Assembly: GCF_001401805.1 (NCBI RefSeq)
Contig: NZ_LKDW01000012.1
Span: 1 to 64,000, forward strand
Direction: 5' to 3'
Source: Pseudoalteromonas sp. P1-25
GTDB lineage: Bacteria > Pseudomonadota > Gammaproteobacteria > Enterobacterales > Alteromonadaceae
Length of the DNA stretch: 64,000 nt
The position numbers and the translations under genes are program-made. Of this stretch, positions 55,468 through 64,000 are shown in pieces. Numbering within the stretch: position 1 is the first letter of the stretch; each line of letters starts with the position of its first letter. The notes beneath the pieces are model-generated. The model saw only the letters and a list, made by a program, of their open reading frames with translations, did not search any database and had not been told where the DNA came from.

Positions 55468-56295
55468 CTAGCCGTAACGGCCTGTAATGTAGTCTTCTGT
55501 TTTCTTTTTGCTAGGCGTTGTAAATAAGGTATTAGTATCTGAGTATTCGATTAATTCGCCCATGTACATAAAGGCCGTTTGATCAGATACACGTGCAGCT
55601 TGTTGCATGTTGTGCGTAACAATGACTACGGTAAATTTATTTTTTAAATCGTTAATTAGCTCTTCAATAACCAATGTAGAAATTGGGTCAAGTGCCGACG
55701 TTGGTTCATCAAGTAATAGTACTTCAGGCTCAATTGCAATTGAACGGGCAATAACTAAACGCTGTTGCTGACCACCCGATAGCCCAAATGCGCTATCATG
55801 TAATCTGTCTTTTACTTCATCCCATAGTGCCGCACCACGAAGTGATTGCTCTACTACTTCATCTAGCTTACGCTTTTCTTTAATACCCTGTAAGCGTAGG
55901 CCATAAACCACATTTTCATAAATCGATTTAGGAAATGGGTTAGGACGTTGAAACACCATACCTACGTTACGACGAAGCGCGGCCACATCGACCTTTTTAT
56001 CGTAAATGTTTTGACCATGAAGTAATATTTCACCTTCAATACGACACACATCGACTAAATCGTTCATGCGGTTAATGCATCGCAATAGGGTTGATTTACC
56101 ACAACCCGATGGGCCGATAAACGCGGTTACCTGACCTTTAGGAATATTCATATTCACTTTGCTAAGCGCTTGCTTTTCACCATAGTAAAGATCAAGGTCC
56201 TTAATCTCTAACGCTTTTTGGTCATCAGTTAAGTTTTCTAAGTCTAACTTTAAGCCTGTATTAGCTTGGTTTACTTGTGGAGCGACTGTAATCAT
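55468..56295 (-). CDS. pstB: Phosphate ABC transporter ATP-binding protein
   Basis: ATPase of the high-affinity phosphate transporter, 275 residues. Walker A is GPSGCGKST, the signature is [14 protein letters not shown], Walker B is [13 protein letters not shown] and the switch His is in VTHNMQQA. About 25 extra N-terminal residues precede the core. It follows pstA by 26 nt. Confidence 0.97.
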   Translation of the reverse strand: MITVAPQVNQANTGLKLDLENLTDDQKALEIKDLDLYYGEKQALSKVNMNIPKGQVTAFIGPSGCGKSTLLRCINRMNDLVDVCRIEGEILLHGQNIYDKKVDVAALRRNVGMVFQRPNPFPKSIYENVVYGLRLQGIKEKRKLDEVVEQSLRGAALWDEVKDRLHDSAFGLSGGQQQRLVIARSIAIEPEVLLLDEPTSALDPISTLVIEELINDLKNKFTVVIVTHNMQQAARVSDQTAFMYMGELIEYSDTNTLFTTPSKKKTEDYITGRYG

Positions 56296-56321
56296 GTTTG
56301 TTACCTATAATTCTTTACTAA

Positions 56322-57971
56322 TTAGTGTTCAAGCGATCTGAATTTTTCACGTAAATGATTACGTATGCCTATCGCTGTTATGTTGAGGGTAATAATCACC
56401 GACACCAATAAGAAGGCCGTTGCGTATACCAGCGGGCGCGCCGCTTCAACATTAGGGCTTTGAAAGCCTACATCATAAATATGAAAGCCTAAGTGCATGA
56501 ACTTTCTATCTAAGTGAAAATATGGGAAGTTACCGTCAAGGGGTAACGTAGGGGCCATTTTTACAACACCTACCAACATTAATGGTGCAACTTCACCGGC
56601 CGCTCTCGCAACAGCAAGTATTAAACCTGTCATGATTGCAGGGCTTGCCATAGGAATAATAATTCGCCATAAGGTTTCAACCTTGGTGGCACCAAGCGCT
56701 AATGAACCATCGCGTACTGTACTTGGAATACGTGATAAGCCTTCCTCAGTTGATACAATAACAACCGGTAATGTAAGAATAGCTAATGTAAGTGCCGACC
56801 ACATTACACCGGGTGTACCAAATACTGGTGTTGGTGCGGCTTCGGGGTAGAATAATTGGTCCAGACTTCCCCCAAGCATGTATACAAAAAAGCCCAGTCC
56901 AAATACGCCATAAACAATAGACGGGACACCGGCAAGGTTTATTACCGCAATACGAATCATCTTAGTTACTGCATTTTTAGCTGCGTATTCATGCAAGTAA
57001 ATTGCAGCAACTACGCCAAATGGAGTCACAATAACAGCCATCAGCATTACCATAAATACAGTACCAAATATTGCAGGAAATACGCCGCCTTCGGTGTTAG
57101 CTTCACGTGGGTCGTCTGATACAAACTTACCCAATTGAACAAAGTAATGGCCTAGTTTTGAGAAAAAGCCCATGTCGTTCGGCAGCCAAACATCAAGTAC
57201 TTGATACAGTGGAATGGTGACCACTTCACCGCGCATATCTTTAACTAATACTTGGTCACGCTTGGCTTTTTTACGCAGTGAAAATAGCTCTTTTTCAAGT
57301 ACTGCGTATTCATTACGTAACTCGGCACGTGCCTGGGCAAGCTCAGCAACACGCTCATCAGTTAGCTCGTCATCAAGTAGGTAGGCTTTTTCTTGTAGGC
57401 GTAAACGCTCAAGCTCGTAGTTAATATGACCAATTTCGCCATTTTGTAAATCAAGCGCTTCATCGTTTAAATCAACCGCACGTTCTACTAACTCATGTAA
57501 GGTTTCGATTTTATCGCCAGTAACCGGCTTTCCATCTTTAATTACACCTTCGATGTAACCATAAAAGTTACCGTTTTTACTACGCTCAAATACAGCAAGC
57601 GTAGCCGGTGTACTTTGCTCAGTAATATCAGTTTCTAATATCCAGCGAAAATCTAAATCTACAAATTCGCGGTTACCTGTTTTTATAAGTAGGCGCTCAA
57701 CTTCATCTTTATTAAAGCCTGAAACATCAATACCGGTTGCCGCTAAACGTGCCGTAGGTACGAGCTCTCGGTCGTAAACTTCACCAATTATGGTTTGTTT
57801 TGAAATAGACCCTTCTAGCTCAAATTGAACCACCTCCGATGGCCAGAAAAAGCTTAACCCTTTCCAAGCTATCATTGCTAATAAACCAAGAACTGAGATT
57901 AAGCTGATGCTTACTGCACCGCCTGTCATCCAAATCCAAGGAGAACCAGACTTAAACCACTGCTTTACCAT
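56322..57971 (-). CDS. pstA: Phosphate ABC transporter permease PstA, long form
   Basis: Inner-membrane permease, 549 residues from the ATG at 57971, which has GGAGAG 7 nt upstream; GTG at 57986 is an alternative. E. coli PstA has about 296 residues. The extra part (about 45-260) follows a first membrane segment and is periplasmic, including a charged coiled coil (about 175-225); it fits the DUF3333-type extension. The permease core with the EAA loop (DGSLALGATKVETLWRIIIP) covers about 290-545. It starts 15 nt after pstC. Confidence 0.93.
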   Translation of the reverse strand: MVKQWFKSGSPWIWMTGGAVSISLISVLGLLAMIAWKGLSFFWPSEVVQFELEGSISKQTIIGEVYDRELVPTARLAATGIDVSGFNKDEVERLLIKTGNREFVDLDFRWILETDITEQSTPATLAVFERSKNGNFYGYIEGVIKDGKPVTGDKIETLHELVERAVDLNDEALDLQNGEIGHINYELERLRLQEKAYLLDDELTDERVAELAQARAELRNEYAVLEKELFSLRKKAKRDQVLVKDMRGEVVTIPLYQVLDVWLPNDMGFFSKLGHYFVQLGKFVSDDPREANTEGGVFPAIFGTVFMVMLMAVIVTPFGVVAAIYLHEYAAKNAVTKMIRIAVINLAGVPSIVYGVFGLGFFVYMLGGSLDQLFYPEAAPTPVFGTPGVMWSALTLAILTLPVVIVSTEEGLSRIPSTVRDGSLALGATKVETLWRIIIPMASPAIMTGLILAVARAAGEVAPLMLVGVVKMAPTLPLDGNFPYFHLDRKFMHLGFHIYDVGFQSPNVEAARPLVYATAFLLVSVIITLNITAIGIRNHLREKFRSLEH

Positions 57972-57986
57972 GTCGTGTCTCTCCAC

Positions 57987-60221
57987 TTACATTGAGCTGT
58001 ATTTTTCACGCAGCTGCTGACGAACAAACTCAGCCACTGTGTTGAAAACAAAGGTGAATATGAATAGTACAAATGCTGCTAAGAATAGTATTCTATAGTG
58101 CGAGCTGCCTACTTCTGATTCAGGCATTTCTACCGCAATGTTTGCAGCTAAAGTACGCATACCTTGGAAAATACTCCAATCCATAATCGGCGTATTACCG
58201 GTTGCCATTAATACAATCATGGTTTCGCCTACTGCACGGCCAAGGCCCATCATCACAGCAGAGAAAATGCCTGGACTTGCTGTAAGTAGTACAACACGCA
58301 CTAGCGTTTGCCATTGTGTAGCACCAAGTGCAAGTGAACCATTTGATAAGTGTTTAGGCACACTAAATACGGCATCTTCCGCAATCGAAAAAATAGTAGG
58401 AATAACCGCAAAGCCCATCGCAATACCCACAACTAACGAGTTACGTTGGTCAAACGTCATACCAAGTTCATTGGTTAAGTATTGACGTACATTTCCATCA
58501 AACATCCAAAGCTCGACTGTTTCGCTCATCGCGAACGACAGCCAGCCAATAAATAACACGACCGGAATTAGCAGAATAGAATGTGACCCTTCAGGGATTT
58601 TATGGCGAATACTCGCTGGTAACTTAGTCCAGCCTAGTGCGGTGGCTAATACACCTAATGGCAATAAAATAAGTAAACCAACAATGGCAGGTAAGTGCTC
58701 TTCTATAAGTGGCGCTAACCACAGGCCAGCTAAAAATCCGAGTATTACTGTAGGCAGAGCTTCCATAATTTCGACGGTCGGCTTTACCACTCTACGTAGC
58801 TCACTCGACATAAAGTATGCGGTGTAAATAGCAGCAGAGAGCGCAATAGGCACTGCAAACAGCATGGCGTACAGCGCAGCTTTTAAGGTACCAAACGAAA
58901 TAGGAACTAAAGAAAATTTAGACTCAAAGTCATCGCTTGCTGAGGTAGATTGCCAAATGTAGCCTGGCTCTGGGTAACCTTCGTACCATACCTCTTGCCA
59001 CAGGGCTGACCATGTAACCTCTGGGTGTTCATTATGAATCTCTAATACGGTTAGTTGGTTATCGGCTAAAATTAGCGCTGCATTTGAACGTGGGGCTATA
59101 GCAAAGTTTTTAATTTCACCTTCACTGACTTTACCTTGCCAAAGTTTTGCCTCGCTTGTGGTGTAATAAATACCTAACTCACCGTTACTACTTGTTGTAA
59201 AGAAAGTACGACGATAAAACTCAGTGAAAATATTCAGCTTACTTTGCTTCGTTGTTTCAAACGAGCGAATTTTTTGATACTCACGACCGCTATCCGTGTT
59301 CACCTCAAACCACTGCGAGACTTCACCATTGTCGTTTGCCAACATTAGCGAGTTAGCACCAGCAAGCAGCTGGGCTGATACTATATTAGCGTTTTCTTCA
59401 TTAGCTGACAGTAACTGGATCTGTTCTACATCATCTGGATAGCGGGTATCGTAAACATAAATTTGATTAGCTGAACGCACAAAAGTTCGGGTGGTATCCG
59501 GCGAAATTAATAGCTCGTCTATACGCCCATTTACATCAAGTTCGGTGCGCTCAACTACCCATTCAACTTCACCAGTGAACATGTTTTCCTCAGCCACAAA
59601 GCTGCTAAACAACACGCGCTTGTCTTCGGTTAAAGCAACAACAGCTGTTTTATCTTCATAATGGCTAAATGCAAAGCGCTTGATGGCTGCACCTTGATCG
59701 TCAACTTCTAATGCCATTTCGCCAAGAGGGTAATCTAGACGCGGTGTTAGCTTTCTTTGATTATTTGGAAAAGTGACTAAAAACTTAGGTGCGACAAGCA
59801 TCACTGAGCCATTTTCTAAGCCAAACGCATAATGCCCCTGAAACGGCGCACTGTTTGCAAAGCTTGATGCATCACTTGGTAGCTTAGCGCTTAATGTTTT
59901 AAGCTTTTGACCAAAGCTGCCATCTTGCACACTATAAAAAATGACCTCGCCTTGCTGGGATAGCAAAAAGGCAACCTCTGTTTGTTCCTCAACACCTAAG
60001 CCCACGATTTGATCAGCATTAGTAACGTTAAAGCTGTTACGCTTTTCTACTTTTGCTGACTCAAAAATTGGTTGTACCACATAAAGAAGGTAAAAGAATA
60101 TTAATAACAATGCTATTAATACCATTACTCCGCCTGCGGAAATACCCCACTTTGCAAACCGGTCTTTAAATAGACGGCTTCGATCCGTATTTAAAGTCGG
60201 CTTATTCGGATTGGAAGTCAT
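57987..60221 (-). CDS. pstC: Phosphate ABC transporter permease PstC, long form
   Basis: Partner permease, 744 residues from the ATG at 60221, 7 nt after AAGGG; upstream GTG and TTG codons are less likely. E. coli PstC has about 319 residues. A membrane segment near 30-52 is followed by a periplasmic domain of about 370 residues rich in beta strands (a WD40-like or beta-propeller arrangement is inference), then the permease core from about 435 with NGSLALGATQWQTLVRVVL as the EAA loop. A Pho box precedes it. No pstS gene is adjacent. Confidence 0.92.
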   Translation of the reverse strand: MTSNPNKPTLNTDRSRLFKDRFAKWGISAGGVMVLIALLLIFFYLLYVVQPIFESAKVEKRNSFNVTNADQIVGLGVEEQTEVAFLLSQQGEVIFYSVQDGSFGQKLKTLSAKLPSDASSFANSAPFQGHYAFGLENGSVMLVAPKFLVTFPNNQRKLTPRLDYPLGEMALEVDDQGAAIKRFAFSHYEDKTAVVALTEDKRVLFSSFVAEENMFTGEVEWVVERTELDVNGRIDELLISPDTTRTFVRSANQIYVYDTRYPDDVEQIQLLSANEENANIVSAQLLAGANSLMLANDNGEVSQWFEVNTDSGREYQKIRSFETTKQSKLNIFTEFYRRTFFTTSSNGELGIYYTTSEAKLWQGKVSEGEIKNFAIAPRSNAALILADNQLTVLEIHNEHPEVTWSALWQEVWYEGYPEPGYIWQSTSASDDFESKFSLVPISFGTLKAALYAMLFAVPIALSAAIYTAYFMSSELRRVVKPTVEIMEALPTVILGFLAGLWLAPLIEEHLPAIVGLLILLPLGVLATALGWTKLPASIRHKIPEGSHSILLIPVVLFIGWLSFAMSETVELWMFDGNVRQYLTNELGMTFDQRNSLVVGIAMGFAVIPTIFSIAEDAVFSVPKHLSNGSLALGATQWQTLVRVVLLTASPGIFSAVMMGLGRAVGETMIVLMATGNTPIMDWSIFQGMRTLAANIAVEMPESEVGSSHYRILFLAAFVLFIFTFVFNTVAEFVRQQLREKYSSM

Positions 60222-60252
60222 CAACACACCCTTTAATTCTGTTGTTGCGCGA

Positions 60253-60286
60253 ATTATATTTCATCAAGATGACAGTAATGTTACAG
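60253..60286 (-). promoter_or_regulatory. Pho box and promoter of the pst operon
   Basis: On the minus strand CTGTAAC-ATTA-CTGTCAT (60269-60286) is a Pho box with 11-nt repeat period; the second repeat is perfect and the first has two changes. Exactly 10 nt downstream lies a perfect -10 TATAAT (60253-60258), the spacing expected for PhoB-activated promoters, which lack a good -35. The predicted start is near 60246, about 25 nt before the pstC ATG. Confidence 0.85.
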
Positions 60287-60781
60287 ATGTAATAAATACC
60301 CGCTGCAAGGCTTTAAAACAGCCCCTTTATTAGGTACTCAATAGCGCGCTTTGCAGTATTTAGCTCATCTATATTTATACGTTTATTACGCATTACCTAT
60401 TTACACTTTTATGGTTAAACGAAATACGTACTGCTCAAAGCGAGTGAAAACTGGGCGTTCCTGAGCAGAAAGCACAATACGATGACACTTATTATCAAAA
60501 GTGCTATAAAATTGTTAATTGATTCAGTGTGGATTTATGTTTTTGTAGGAACTAATTTGTGCTTTTATTGGACAAACAATTTAACGCAGACAATACTAAA
60601 ACTATGTATAACGAATGAAGACAACAGCGCTTAAGCTAAAAAAATACAACGATAAATATACAAATAAGTAGTAATAAACGAGTAGTTTTCTATGCGTTTA
60701 TTTTACCCCCTACATTGATAGAAACATTACACATAATTAATGCCTACGCATTTACATTTTCAGGCTTAGAGAGAGCTATTT
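60287..60781. other. Long intergenic region, pstC / gcvR-like gene
   Basis: Apart from the pst promoter at its edge, this AT-rich gap of about 495 nt holds nothing I can support. A 50-codon hydrophobic open frame (60482-60634) has only a weak ribosome binding site and is not called. The promoter of the ACT-domain gene must lie here. Confidence 0.4.
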
Positions 60782-61288
60782 ATGAAGCAGTTGGTGATCA
60801 CCATTTTAGGGCAAGACCGGCCCGGATTAGTAGAAAGCATTTCATCTGTTATTTTGCAAAATAAGGGAAACTGGCTAAGCAGTAATTTAAGCCACTTACT
60901 TGGTCACTTTGCAGGTATTATTCAGGTTGAAGTAGCCCAGGAACACTTTGAAGCATTACAAAATGCATTAAATGCCTTACCTAAACTCGATGTACGTATT
61001 GAAACCGGCAACACAGAGGTAGAGCCAAGCAGCAAAGAACAAATAAACTTTGTTATTACCGGCAACGACCGACCTGGTATTGTACAAGAGCTGGCAAGTG
61101 TAATACGCCATAAAGGCGCAAGCATCACTCATTTAAACTCAAGACAGCAGAGCGCGCCAAATTGGGGAGTGCCTATTTTTAGTGCTGTCGCCACGGTTAC
61201 TTTACCCAGCGGTATGAACAAAGAAGAAGTGATTGATGCGCTTGAATCAATTACCAGTGACTTAATTGTAGATATTGAAGAGGCCTAA
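60782..61288 (+). CDS. GcvR-like tandem ACT-domain protein
   Basis: A 168-residue protein with two ACT domains: about 1-72 (MKQLVITILGQDRPGLVESISS) and about 88-168 (INFVITGNDRPGIVQELASVIRHKGASI). It resembles GcvR, which in E. coli binds GcvA and represses the glycine cleavage genes. Small-molecule binding, probably an amino acid, is expected. No glycine cleavage genes are nearby, so the name GcvR is not applied. Confidence 0.85.
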   Translation: MKQLVITILGQDRPGLVESISSVILQNKGNWLSSNLSHLLGHFAGIIQVEVAQEHFEALQNALNALPKLDVRIETGNTEVEPSSKEQINFVITGNDRPGIVQELASVIRHKGASITHLNSRQQSAPNWGVPIFSAVATVTLPSGMNKEEVIDALESITSDLIVDIEEA

Positions 61289-61301
61289 ACTAGCACGCCC
61301 T

Positions 61302-61354
61302 TGACATAAAAATGACACGGCAGTCATTTTTATGTCATCTAACTGGCGTAAATT
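61302..61354 (+). promoter_or_regulatory. Palindromic Pho-box-like site and promoter of ppk
   Basis: TGACATAAAAATGAC (61302-61316) and its exact reverse complement (61323-61337) flank a 6-nt loop. The right arm reads as CAGTCAT-TTTT-ATGTCAT (61321-61338), a Pho box with one mismatch per 7-mer; the left arm gives a comparable site on the other strand. Exactly 10 nt after the right box is TAAATT (61349-61354), a possible -10. The repeat could also form an RNA hairpin that ends the upstream gene. Confidence 0.65.
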
Positions 61355-61466
61355 TAAATAAAAAGGGCTGATTATTACTCGTGTTATCGCTTTTTACATT
61401 GCAATTCCCCTAAGCGTATACACAGCCCAAATTAAACTTAAAGCATATCCTAATAATGGAATAGAG

Positions 61467-63554
61467 ATGAATGCCCACATAACTCCCTCTCAAACAACTG
61501 AATATTTTGCCAAAGAGCTAAGCTGGCTGTCATTCAACGAGCGTGTGCTTCAAGAAGCTAAAGATAAAAATAACCCAATTATCGAGCGCATGCGTTTTTT
61601 AGGTATTTTTTCTAATAACTTAGATGAGTTTTTTAGAGTACGTGTTGCAGAGGTAAAACGCCGAATTTTACTAAATAAACTCCCCGATGCTAACTTTGAA
61701 GAAGACGAAATACTACTTAGCGAGATACAAAAAAAAGTGCGTCAGTTAGGTAAAAAGTTTAACCACATTCATCAGCAAGTACTTACCGACCTAAACCATC
61801 ATAATATTCACGTGAGCCGCCCTGATGAGCTAAGCGTGTTTCATTTAAACTGGCTAAAAAATTATTTTCATGAGCACGTTCTACAGCACACCTCTCCTAT
61901 TTTACTAAACGAAAACAAAGATTACTCCGACTATATAAACGACACCATGACCTACCTATTTGTAGAAATGAGTGATGAAAAAAGTTATTACGCCATGCTT
62001 GAGGTACCCACCGACAGGGTTGATCGCTTTATAAACCTGCCTCCAGAAAAAACCCGCCGCCATAAAACTATTGTGATGCTTGACGATGTAATCACTTACT
62101 TTTTAAATGATGTATTTAGTAGTTTTTTTTCCTATAAAAGCATTGCCGGTTATGCAATAAAATTAACCCGCGATGCCGAGTACAACCTAGATGATGAACT
62201 AGAAGCTGGCTTGCTTGATAAAATGTCCAAAGGATTAAAACAACGTATTTATGCCGAGCCGGTAAGGTTAGTTTACGATCAAGCCATGCCTGAAAGCATG
62301 CTCAAAGTGATGAAAAAGCGCCTCGGTGTCACGCATCATGATGCGTTAATTCCTGGGGGGCGTTATCGTAATTTTAGAGACTTTATAACGTTCCCTAATG
62401 TAGGGCGCCAATATTTAGAAAACAAACCCCTTCCCGCATTGCAAAGTAGTGCATTTAAAAAGCACGCCAGTGTATTTGATGCCATTAGTGAGCAAGATAT
62501 TTTACTTTATTACCCCTATCATACCTTTAACCATGTGCTTGAATATGTGCGCCAAGCGGCATTTGACCCCAAAGTTACACAAATAAAGGTAAATATCTAT
62601 CGTGTAGCGAGTAAGTCTAGGTTAATTTCTTCATTAATTAATGCCGCTAAAAACGGAAAATTAGTGACCGTTATGGTCGAGTTAAAAGCACGTTTTGACG
62701 AGCAAAATAATATTGAATGGGCAAAGGTGCTAAGCAGTGCAGGTATTAAAGTGATTTTTGGTATACCCGCATTAAAAGTGCACAGCAAATTATGTGTCGT
62801 GCACCGTAAAGAAAAAGGCCAAATAGTAAAATACGCTCATATAGGCACAGGCAATTTTCATGAAAAAACAGCCAAAATTTACACTGACTTTAGCTTATTT
62901 ACTCGCCACACTGGCATTTGTGAAGAAAGCGACAGCGTATTTAGATTTATAGAGAGCAGTTATAAACCCTTTAAATTTGACCACCTGATGCTTTCGCCAA
63001 TAAATGCCCGTGAAACGCTGCTTAATTTAATCAATAACGAAATTGACCATGTTAATAACAACAAACCGGGCAAAATTACTGTAAAAGTAAACAACCTCGC
63101 TGATAAAGAGCTGGTAGATAGGCTTTACCTTGCTGGCAAAATAGGGGTTAAAATTAGAATTATTGTACGTGGCATGTGCTCACTTATTCCTGGTATGCCT
63201 CAACTTAGCGACAATATTAAGATAATTAGTATCGTTGACCGCTTTTTAGAGCACCCTCGGGTCATGGTATTTGGAAATAATGGCGATGAAAAAGTATTTA
63301 TATCCTCTGCTGATTGGATGACACGTAACCTAGATCACCGTGTTGAGGTAGGCGTGCCTATATTAGATGTTAAGTTAAAACGGCTCATAATTGATATATT
63401 AGAGCTACAATTTAAAGACCGTACCAAAGCACGTATTATTGATAGCGAACAAAAAAACGCTTATGTAAGACGGGGTAACCGTAAAAAAATTCGCTCTCAA
63501 ATAGCTATTTACGATTATCTAAAAAAATGGGAACACACTTATTATAATGAATGA
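61467..63554 (+). CDS. ppk: Polyphosphate kinase 1
   Basis: Makes long-chain polyphosphate from ATP, reversibly. The 695-residue protein has the N-terminal domain (ELSWLSFNERVLQEA, FSNNLDEFFRVRVAE), head domain, and the two phospholipase-D-like C-terminal domains. The autophosphorylated His is in HIGTGNFHEKTAKIYTD, and VHSKLCVVHRKEKG and SADWMTRNLDHRVEVGVP are also present. ppx overlaps its 3' end by 8 nt. A Pho-box-like site upstream suggests induction under phosphate starvation. Confidence 0.97.
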   Translation: MNAHITPSQTTEYFAKELSWLSFNERVLQEAKDKNNPIIERMRFLGIFSNNLDEFFRVRVAEVKRRILLNKLPDANFEEDEILLSEIQKKVRQLGKKFNHIHQQVLTDLNHHNIHVSRPDELSVFHLNWLKNYFHEHVLQHTSPILLNENKDYSDYINDTMTYLFVEMSDEKSYYAMLEVPTDRVDRFINLPPEKTRRHKTIVMLDDVITYFLNDVFSSFFSYKSIAGYAIKLTRDAEYNLDDELEAGLLDKMSKGLKQRIYAEPVRLVYDQAMPESMLKVMKKRLGVTHHDALIPGGRYRNFRDFITFPNVGRQYLENKPLPALQSSAFKKHASVFDAISEQDILLYYPYHTFNHVLEYVRQAAFDPKVTQIKVNIYRVASKSRLISSLINAAKNGKLVTVMVELKARFDEQNNIEWAKVLSSAGIKVIFGIPALKVHSKLCVVHRKEKGQIVKYAHIGTGNFHEKTAKIYTDFSLFTRHTGICEESDSVFRFIESSYKPFKFDHLMLSPINARETLLNLINNEIDHVNNNKPGKITVKVNNLADKELVDRLYLAGKIGVKIRIIVRGMCSLIPGMPQLSDNIKIISIVDRFLEHPRVMVFGNNGDEKVFISSADWMTRNLDHRVEVGVPILDVKLKRLIIDILELQFKDRTKARIIDSEQKNAYVRRGNRKKIRSQIAIYDYLKKWEHTYYNE

Positions 63555-64000
63555 TCATCCTTCCATTGCTGCCGTTGATTTAGGTTCCAATAGCTTTCAT
63601 TTAGTGGTTGCTCGGGAAGTGAACGGCACTTTGCAAATTCTACATAAAGAAAAACAACGCGTTTATTTAGCTGATGGATTAGATGACAAGTTTCGCTTAA
63701 GCCAGGCAGCCATCGGTCGTGCTTTAGTGGTGCTAAAGCAATTTGCTAAAACGTTGCACGATTTTCCTGCCAGTAACGTAAAAGTGGCGGCTACATACAC
63801 CTTTAGGCGAGCTAAAAATATTAATGCCTTTTTAGCACAAGCAAGTAATGTGTTTCCTTTCCATATCGATGTAATCGCTGGACAAGAAGAGGCGCGCCTT
63901 ATTTATCAAGGTGTAGCACATTATATTCATAATGAAGAAAACCGTTTAGTGATCGATATTGGCGGCGGCAGTACCGAGCTTATTATAGGTAAACATTTTA
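63547..64000 (+). CDS. ppx: Exopolyphosphatase, 5' part (cut by window end)
   Basis: Ppx/GppA-family phosphatase that degrades polyphosphate (or pppGpp). About 151 codons are visible. The ATG at 63547 overlaps the ppk end by 8 nt in another frame, giving MNDHPSIAAVDLGSNSFHL, the first ATPase-like phosphate-binding motif; the second, VIDIGGGSTELIIG, lies at the window end. Position directly after ppk favours Ppx over GppA. Confidence 0.92.
   Translation, partial: MNDHPSIAAVDLGSNSFHLVVAREVNGTLQILHKEKQRVYLADGLDDKFRLSQAAIGRALVVLKQFAKTLHDFPASNVKVAATYTFRRAKNINAFLAQASNVFPFHIDVIAGQEEARLIYQGVAHYIHNEENRLVIDIGGGSTELIIGKHF

Noticed and set aside
60482-60634. 50-codon hydrophobic plus-strand open frame between pstC and the ACT-domain gene
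   Set aside because: Weak ribosome binding site, isolated, AT-rich chance frame is likely; conservation data would be needed.

Overview
The window looks like ordinary chromosomal backbone of a marine gammaproteobacterium, most probably Pseudoalteromonas or a close relative. This is inferred from protein sequence, the AT-rich composition and conserved neighbourhoods: gpmI-envC-ctpA-yibQ; rsmD/ftsY-ftsE-ftsX-rpoH; rpsU-yqeY-dnaG-rpoD; dusB-fis; queA/tgt-yajC-secD-secF; pstC-pstA-pstB-phoU; ppk-ppx. I see no prophage, integron, insertion sequence with a transposase, CRISPR array or rRNA. One tRNA gene is present. Nearly all genes are intact; only ppx is cut, by the window end.

Layout. 1-508: non-coding DNA with one copy of a structured dispersed repeat. 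509-5294 (+): glycolysis and cell-envelope genes. 5434-10182 (-): sigma-32, the FtsEX complex and FtsY with a very long repetitive N-domain. 10390-16673 (+): rsmD, the macromolecular-synthesis genes (rpsU, yqeY, dnaG, rpoD) and prmA. 16956-18237 (+): dusB-fis, followed by a 162-bp palindromic element. 18562-22367 (+): purH and purD, separated by an exported methyltransferase-like protein, followed by the second, inverted copy of the dispersed repeat. 22707-26381 (+): a membrane cyclic-di-GMP protein and two small-domain proteins. 26436-31396 (-): histone-deacetylase-like enzyme and a tight five-gene operon (creA-like, unknown, lysE-like, gamma-glutamylcyclotransferase-like, serine hydrolase). 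31564-38842: tautomerase, chemoreceptor, LysR/cupin divergent pair, tRNA-Ile2(CAU), a 52-residue YqaE/Pmp3 protein, BON protein, LiaF-like protein and a VOC protein. 39275-48406: suhB, a periplasmic binding protein paired with an EAL-CBS-GGDEF protein, the Sec accessory operon, tgt and queA. 48608-52504: a GGDEF-EAL response-regulator-like protein, a small membrane protein and OxyR. 52587-64000: a phosphate block with a PiT transporter and its PhoU-like partner, phoU-pstBAC, a GcvR-like ACT protein, ppk and ppx.

The strongest regulatory observations are these. (1) A perfect CIRCE operator (TTAGCACTC-N9-GAGTGCTAA) lies over the predicted transcription start of rpoH, which would put the heat-shock sigma factor under the HrcA repressor. 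(2) A Pho box sits exactly 10 nt upstream of a TATAAT in front of pstC. (3) A perfect 15-bp inverted repeat upstream of ppk contains Pho-box-like repeats on both strands, the forward one again 10 nt upstream of a possible -10. Together (2) and (3) suggest that high-affinity phosphate uptake and polyphosphate synthesis are co-induced by phosphate starvation, while the PiT/PhoU-like pair has its own promoter. (4) Two families of palindromic, transposase-free repeats occupy intergenic spaces. No pstS, phoB/phoR or hrcA is present in the window.
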